Source of the DNA: Candidatus Cloacimonadota bacterium
GTDB taxonomy: Bacteria > Cloacimonadota > Cloacimonadia > Cloacimonadales > Cloacimonadaceae
Assembly: GCA_029561955.1 (NCBI GenBank)
Contig: JAKQWO010000010.1
Span: forward strand, 1-64,000
Length of the DNA stretch: 64,000 nt
Direction: 5' to 3'
The position numbers and the translations under genes are program-made. This document shows, piece after piece, positions 59,400 to 64,000 of this stretch (positions are counted from its first letter, which is position 1; each line of letters starts with the position of its first letter). Below the pieces are notes generated by a model. It was not told the origin of the DNA. It saw only the letters and a list, made by a program, of their open reading frames with translations, and did no database searches.

Positions 59400-61480
59400 T
59401 GACGACGCAGGAATATGAAATCCACAACCTGGATTGTGCGCATTGTGCCAATGAGATAGAGGCGGGCATCTGTAAAATGCCGGGTGTGGCAGAAGCAAGG
59501 CTGGATTTTGTGAATCGGAAGCTGCTGATCAGCTATAGCGAAGAGGTGGCGGATGCCTTGGAACGTCTCAATCACTTGGCGGATTCGATTGAGCCGGGCG
59601 TGAGCATCACAGACACCAATATAGAAGTAGCGGACAAGCGAGCCAGCGTCATGTTTTGGTTGCCTTTGGTGTTGGGGATGCTGGTTTTGATAGTTTCCCT
59701 GGCTCTACCGGTTGCGCCTGCATTCAAGACCTGCTTAGGCATCATTGCCTGGCTGTTGGTGGGGCACAGGGTGATCTGGTCGGTCCTGCGTTCTTTGATA
59801 AAGGGCAAAGTCTTCGGCGAGCAGTTTCTGATGACGATTGCCACCAGCGGCGCTCTGGTTTTAGGTGAATTTACCGAAGCGGTGGCGGTGATGTTTTTGT
59901 ATGAAATCGGCGAGTGGTTAGAAAGTTTGGCGGTGAAACGCTCTTATAAATCAATTCAAGGCATGTTGTCCATCAAGCCGGATAAAGCGCATCTGCTCAC
60001 CGCATCAGGCACTCAGGATGTGGCTTTAAACCAGGTGCAGGTGGGGCAGAGGCTACTTGTTTATCCTTCCGAGCGCATTCCTCTTGATGGAATCGTGATC
60101 AAAGGCAGCTCCAGTTTAGATACTTCCACGCTCACGGGTGAAGCTGCTCCCTTGGCGGTTTCTGAGGGTGACAAGGTGATCTCCGGCACGCTCAATATCC
60201 AAGGGCTCTTGGAAATAGAAGTCAGCTCGGTCGATGCAGAGAGCACGGTGAGCCGCGTCTTGAAGCTAATAGAGGAAGCAGGTAGTCGCAAATCCGTAAG
60301 CGAACGCTTCATCACCCGTTTTGCCGGCGTCTATACACCCGCGGTGGTCATCGTCGCTATCTTAGTTTTTTTGATTCCCACACTGCTCGGTTTTGAGGCT
60401 GCAGTATGGTTCAAGCGGGCATTGGTGTTCCTGATCGTGAGCTGTCCCTGCGCTCTGGTGATCTCGTTGCCACTTAGCTATTATGTAGGCATAGGCAAGG
60501 CGGCACGGCAGGGCATAATCGTCAAAGGTTCCGTATATTTAGACATCCTGCGCCGGGTAAAAACCATGGTCTTTGACAAAACCGGCACCCTCACCACGGG
60601 CGAGCTGAAGATCAAAAATCTGCTAACTCCCAAAGGAGGCGATGCAGAGGAGCTGAAAAGCACGGTCTATAGGTGCGAATACACCTCGCATCATCCCTTT
60701 GCCAAAGCGATCAAGAGTGCCTACAGCGCGGATTATGATGCAGATAAGGTATCAGTCTTCTCAGAGAGTCCCGGTAAAGGCATCTCAATGGAATATGACG
60801 CAGACAAGTTGGTGGTAGGCAGCGCTAAGTTCCTAAAAGAGCAGGGTTATCAAGACTTGATCGATATCGAAGACGAAAGCTGCGTACATGCGGGCAAAAA
60901 CGGTGTCTACTTAGGGTCGATCACCTTTGCGGATGAATTGCGTCCCAGGATGAAGGAAGTGATCGCCAAGCTCAAAAGTAAAGGTATAGAGCATTTGGGC
61001 GTCTTGAGTGGCGATCAAAAGTTCAAGGTGCAGGCTATGAGTCAGGAATTGGGTTTGGATATCTGGGAGGCGGAGCTCTTGCCGCATCAGAAGATTGAGC
61101 ATCTGGAAAATTTGATGCAGAGCTCAGATGGCTTCACCGCTTACGTAGGCGAAGGCATGAACGATGCTCCCGCATTGGCCAGAGCGGATGTGGGCATAGC
61201 CATGGGCAAGATCGGCAATCCGGCCTCCATCGAAACTGCGGATATCGTATTACTCAACGACAGACCTGAGCAACTGATCAAAGCCCTGCAAGTTGCTGAA
61301 AACACCCACCAAGCCGTGGTGCAAAATATCAGTCTCGCTTTGGGTGTAAAAGTATTGGTGATGGTGCTGGGTTTAAGTGGCGTGAGCGGGCTCTGGGAGG
61401 CGATTATCGCAGACGTGGGCGTGACGCTTTTGGCCGTATTAAATGCTGGACGTTACGGGTTTGTGAAAAGCCGCACTTGA
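59399..61480 (+). CDS. P1B-type heavy-metal efflux ATPase (Zn/Cd/Pb, ZntA/CadA-like)
   Basis: 693 residues. N-terminal heavy-metal-associated domain with CAHC (Cys13-Cys16), membrane helices, actuator TGEA (246-249), SCPCALVISLP with metal-binding Cys349-Pro-Cys351, phosphorylation DKTGT (Asp393), SHHPFAKAI in the nucleotide domain and GEGMNDAPALARAD hinge. The final membrane segment DVGVTLLAVLNAGR has the Asp typical of Zn/Cd exporters. It exports divalent soft metals with ATP. Shares one base with arsR, under the operator at 59010-59031. Confidence 0.95.
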   Translation: MTTQEYEIHNLDCAHCANEIEAGICKMPGVAEARLDFVNRKLLISYSEEVADALERLNHLADSIEPGVSITDTNIEVADKRASVMFWLPLVLGMLVLIVSLALPVAPAFKTCLGIIAWLLVGHRVIWSVLRSLIKGKVFGEQFLMTIATSGALVLGEFTEAVAVMFLYEIGEWLESLAVKRSYKSIQGMLSIKPDKAHLLTASGTQDVALNQVQVGQRLLVYPSERIPLDGIVIKGSSSLDTSTLTGEAAPLAVSEGDKVISGTLNIQGLLEIEVSSVDAESTVSRVLKLIEEAGSRKSVSERFITRFAGVYTPAVVIVAILVFLIPTLLGFEAAVWFKRALVFLIVSCPCALVISLPLSYYVGIGKAARQGIIVKGSVYLDILRRVKTMVFDKTGTLTTGELKIKNLLTPKGGDAEELKSTVYRCEYTSHHPFAKAIKSAYSADYDADKVSVFSESPGKGISMEYDADKLVVGSAKFLKEQGYQDLIDIEDESCVHAGKNGVYLGSITFADELRPRMKEVIAKLKSKGIEHLGVLSGDQKFKVQAMSQELGLDIWEAELLPHQKIEHLENLMQSSDGFTAYVGEGMNDAPALARADVGIAMGKIGNPASIETADIVLLNDRPEQLIKALQVAENTHQAVVQNISLALGVKVLVMVLGLSGVSGLWEAIIADVGVTLLAVLNAGRYGFVKSRT

Positions 61481-61592
61481 CAAAAAACCCCAACTCATAA
61501 ACAAGTGCCACTTAGTGGAATATCCTTCGAGCGAGGTTTTAAAAAAAACAGCAGTTTGAGGGCTTGTTCAAATGAATGATAAGGAAGATAAA

Positions 61593-63494
61593 ATGATAAA
61601 GATCAGTTTACCGGACGGTTCGCAAAGAGAATATGCTCAAGCGGTTACCGTTTACCAAGTAGCACAGGACATCTCCAAACGTCTTGCCGATGCCGCGGTC
61701 TGCGCAGAAGTGGAAGGCAAGCTGGTGGATATGGATCACGTCATAGACCATGATGCAGCAATGATGTTGCACACCTTTGAGAGCGACATCGGCAAGGAAG
61801 TTTACTGGCACAGCACAGCTCACCTGATGGCGCAGGCGGTCAAACAGCTCTTTCCCAAGGTGCAAGTGACGATCGGGCCTGCGATTGAGCAAGGCTTTTA
61901 CTACGATTTTGACAAAGAAACTCCCTTCACCGAAGACGACCTAATCCAGATCGAAGAGCGGATGAAAGAGCTGAGCAAAGCGGGCTTGAAATATCAGCGC
62001 CGGGAGCTGAGCAAAGACGATGCTGTGCAGATTTTCGCCGATATGAGTGAGGATTACAAGCTGGAAATCTTGGCCGAAATCCCGGATGGCGACACGATCA
62101 GCACCTATCAGCAAGGTGATTTCATCGATCTCTGTCGTGGTCCGCATATCATGGACACCAGCAAGATCAAAGCCATCAAGCTGCTCAAAACCTCTGGTGC
62201 TTACTGGCGTGGAGACGAGAAAAACAAGATGCTGAGGCGCATCTACGGCATCAGCTTCCCCTCAAATAAAGAGCTGAACCAATATCTGGATTTTCTCAAA
62301 GAGGCCGCATTGCGGGATCACCGCAAGCTTGGCAAGGACCTTGACCTCTTTTCCATCAACGAAGAAGTGGGGCCGGGCTTGGTGCTTTGGCATCCACGTG
62401 GGGCTATGATCCGCCACTTGATCGAAAGCTATTGGAAAGAGGAGCATCTTCGCCGCGGTTATGATCTCGTTTATACGCCGCACTTGGGACGCAGCACACT
62501 TTGGGAGACCAGCGGCCACCTCGGGCACTACAAAGAAAACATGTATGCCGCAGTGGAAGTGGAAGATCAGGACTACTACATCAAGCCGATGAACTGCCCT
62601 TTCCACATCTCTATCTACAATTCCGACCTGCATAGCTACCGTGAATTGCCCATCCGCATGGCTGAGCTGGGAACCGTTTATCGCTACGAGCGCTCTGGCG
62701 TTTTGCATGGCCTGATGCGCGTGAGAGGCTTCACTCAGGATGATGCGCATATCATCTGTATGCCGGAACAGTTGGACGAGGAAGTGGAGAAGCTCATCGT
62801 CTTCTCGCTGGATATGCTCAAGCACTTTGGTTTTGAGGATTTCCTCATCTATGTGAGCACCAAGCCGCAGGACAGTGTGGGCAAAAATGAGGACTGGGAA
62901 AACGCTACCCAAGCCTTGGCCAAGAGTCTGCAAAAGCTGAGCTTAAACTATGAACTGGACGAAGGTGGCGGTGCTTTTTATGGCCCCAAGATCGATATCA
63001 AGATCAAAGACGCCATCGGTAGAGCCTGGCAATGCACCACCATCCAATTTGATTTTAACCTGCCAGAACTATTTGACATGCAATACATTGGCTCAGACAA
63101 CACGCCTCACCGTCCCTACATGATCCACAGAGCGATCCTAGGTTCGGTGGAGCGCTTCTTTGCCACCCTGCTGGAATATCATGGCGGCAGGCTGCCGCTC
63201 TGGTTAGCTCCCGAACAGATTCGTATTTTGCCCATCACCGATGCTCAAAATGACTATGCCAAACAGTTGCAAGCCAAATTTGCAAATCTGGGCTACAGGG
63301 TGAAGGTGGATTCCCGTAATGAGAAGGTGGGTTACAAGATCCGTGAAGCTGAGCTGCAGAAGATCCCCTATATGTGCGTAATCGGCAAAAATGAAGAGGC
63401 TGAAGGAACACTGACACTGAGACAGCACGTCAAGGGCGATCTCGGTGTGATGAACTTTGAAGAGGCGGTGAAGCTGATCGGAAAGCAGGCTTAG
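61593..63494 (+). CDS. thrS: Threonyl-tRNA synthetase
   Basis: 633 residues from ATG 61593 (AAGGAAG five bases upstream); in-frame ATGs at 61572 and just after lack a ribosome site at the right distance. TGS domain (about 1-60: ISLPDGSQREYAQAVTVYQV), editing domain with HSTAHLMAQAVKQLFP, and class II catalytic core with IKPMNCPFHISIYNS (zinc Cys), YRYERSGVLHGLMRVRGFTQ and ARWQCT-like (here RAWQCTTIQFDFN). The anticodon-binding domain ends the protein. No T-box leader was seen upstream. Confidence 0.97.
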   Translation: MIKISLPDGSQREYAQAVTVYQVAQDISKRLADAAVCAEVEGKLVDMDHVIDHDAAMMLHTFESDIGKEVYWHSTAHLMAQAVKQLFPKVQVTIGPAIEQGFYYDFDKETPFTEDDLIQIEERMKELSKAGLKYQRRELSKDDAVQIFADMSEDYKLEILAEIPDGDTISTYQQGDFIDLCRGPHIMDTSKIKAIKLLKTSGAYWRGDEKNKMLRRIYGISFPSNKELNQYLDFLKEAALRDHRKLGKDLDLFSINEEVGPGLVLWHPRGAMIRHLIESYWKEEHLRRGYDLVYTPHLGRSTLWETSGHLGHYKENMYAAVEVEDQDYYIKPMNCPFHISIYNSDLHSYRELPIRMAELGTVYRYERSGVLHGLMRVRGFTQDDAHIICMPEQLDEEVEKLIVFSLDMLKHFGFEDFLIYVSTKPQDSVGKNEDWENATQALAKSLQKLSLNYELDEGGGAFYGPKIDIKIKDAIGRAWQCTTIQFDFNLPELFDMQYIGSDNTPHRPYMIHRAILGSVERFFATLLEYHGGRLPLWLAPEQIRILPITDAQNDYAKQLQAKFANLGYRVKVDSRNEKVGYKIREAELQKIPYMCVIGKNEEAEGTLTLRQHVKGDLGVMNFEEAVKLIGKQA

Positions 63495-63496
63495 GC

Positions 63497-64000
63497 GTGG
63501 ATATCAAAACCCAGATCATCAGTTCACTCAAGACGGCTTCTGATGCCATCCTCAGGATGGCTGAGCGCTTGGATGAAGCGGCTGTCGAAAGGGCTTTTGA
63601 GCTGATCAGAAATTGTGAAGGCAAGGTGGTGCTCACAGGAGTGGGTAAAAGCGGCATCATCGCCCGAAAAATATCCGCTACCTTGGCCAGCACAGGCACC
63701 GCATCCATCTTTCTCCATGCTGCGGAAGGCATACATGGAGATTTGGGCATGATCCAAAGCCACGATCTGGTGATCGCCGTTTCCAACAGCGGTATGGGGA
63801 GCGAGCTGATTTCGCTGATTCCGTTTTTGAAGTTTATCGGCACACCTCTGATCGCCTTCACGGGAAACATGCAGTCTACCTTGGCCGAAGCGGCAGATGT
63901 GGCGCTGGATTGCAGTGTGGCCAAAGATGCTGAACCCTTGGGTATGATTCCTACAGCAAGCACTACGGTTGCCTTGGCTCTGGGAGATGCTTTTGCCGTG
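63497..64000 (+). CDS. kdsD: Arabinose-5-phosphate isomerase (KpsF/GutQ/KdsD family), 5' part, cut by window end
   Basis: A GTG-started frame two bases after thrS runs to the window end (168 codons). SIS-domain motifs VVLTGVGKSGIIARKISATL, STGTASIFLHAAEGIHGDLG, SNSGMGSELI and LGMIPTASTT are those of KdsD-type isomerases, which convert ribulose-5-phosphate to arabinose-5-phosphate for KDO synthesis. The C-terminal CBS pair would lie outside the window. Fits a lipopolysaccharide-bearing envelope. The GTG start is inferred from position; the ribosome site is weak. Confidence 0.92.
   Translation, partial: MDIKTQIISSLKTASDAILRMAERLDEAAVERAFELIRNCEGKVVLTGVGKSGIIARKISATLASTGTASIFLHAAEGIHGDLGMIQSHDLVIAVSNSGMGSELISLIPFLKFIGTPLIAFTGNMQSTLAEAADVALDCSVAKDAEPLGMIPTASTTVALALGDAFAV

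Noticed and set aside
61481-61592. T-box or other riboswitch upstream of thrS
   Set aside because: No T-box core sequence and no terminator/antiterminator pair; only a weak CCAC/GTGG hairpin.

Overview
The window reads as a gene-dense bacterial chromosome fragment. It carries house-keeping genes (uvrB, radA, alaS, thrS, ndk, trxB, deoC, rlmN, ybeY, hppA), a Gram-negative-type envelope (outer-membrane beta-barrel, lipoproteins, heptosyltransferase-like enzymes, KdsD-like isomerase, MlaF-like ATPase) and a secreted cyclophilin with a C-terminal sorting-type domain of the kind used with type IX secretion. Together with a GlmU-like enzyme of the Bacteroidetes type, a DUF4175-type protein and a degenerate formylglycine-enzyme-like secreted protein, this points to the FCB superphylum, most plausibly Cloacimonadota (Candidatus Cloacimonas relatives). 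That assignment is inference from gene content only. No rRNA, tRNA or CRISPR array was seen.

Layout. 1-3420 is an accessory stretch: the tail of an IS3-type transposase, a 5'-truncated secreted protein gene, an orphan Nmad3-family gene and a patchwork of repeats. 3421-18559 is one almost gap-free minus-strand run of 15 genes (pgpH, ybeY, CNNM/CBS protein, DUF3108, VanZ, MlaF-like ATPase, Gx transporter, PBP1A, GT2, GlmU-like, ricT-like, rlmN, deoC, tandem thyX, DUF523). After a repeat-filled gap come radA (minus) and a divergent redox operon: glutaredoxin, MarR, OsmC, thioredoxin-like lipoprotein. 22471-30897 (minus) is an envelope signalling cluster: response regulator, FemAB/GNAT-like protein, Ddl, secreted protein, FecR protein, beta-barrel and a CHASE2 protein whose cyclase domain has lost key catalytic residues. 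Next are a cold-shock-like gene and ygiQ, then TPR/DUF4175/solute-binding genes (minus), a WlbA-like dehydrogenase with a divergent four-gene glycosyltransferase operon, a secreted cyclophilin, a 1-kb repeat region, a PH-domain protein, hppA, ndk, uvrB, a heptosyltransferase, alaS and trxB. The right end has an ArsR-controlled metal-efflux ATPase, thrS and the start of a KdsD-like gene.

Almost every gap longer than 300 bases is built from a few interspersed repeat families: a 91-94 bp palindrome present three times whose apex is inverted in one copy, a short GTACGGGCGGTCGC hairpin unit present four times, a 24-nt hairpin present twice, a ~130 bp repeat in two inverted copies, a ~280 bp repeat in two inverted copies, and a ~410 bp element with ~55 bp terminal inverted repeats. 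The strongest candidates for a second look are these repeats, the FecR/barrel/CHASE2 pseudo-cyclase module, the complementary tandem ThyX, the Cys-rich N-terminus of DeoC and the orphan Nmad3 protein.
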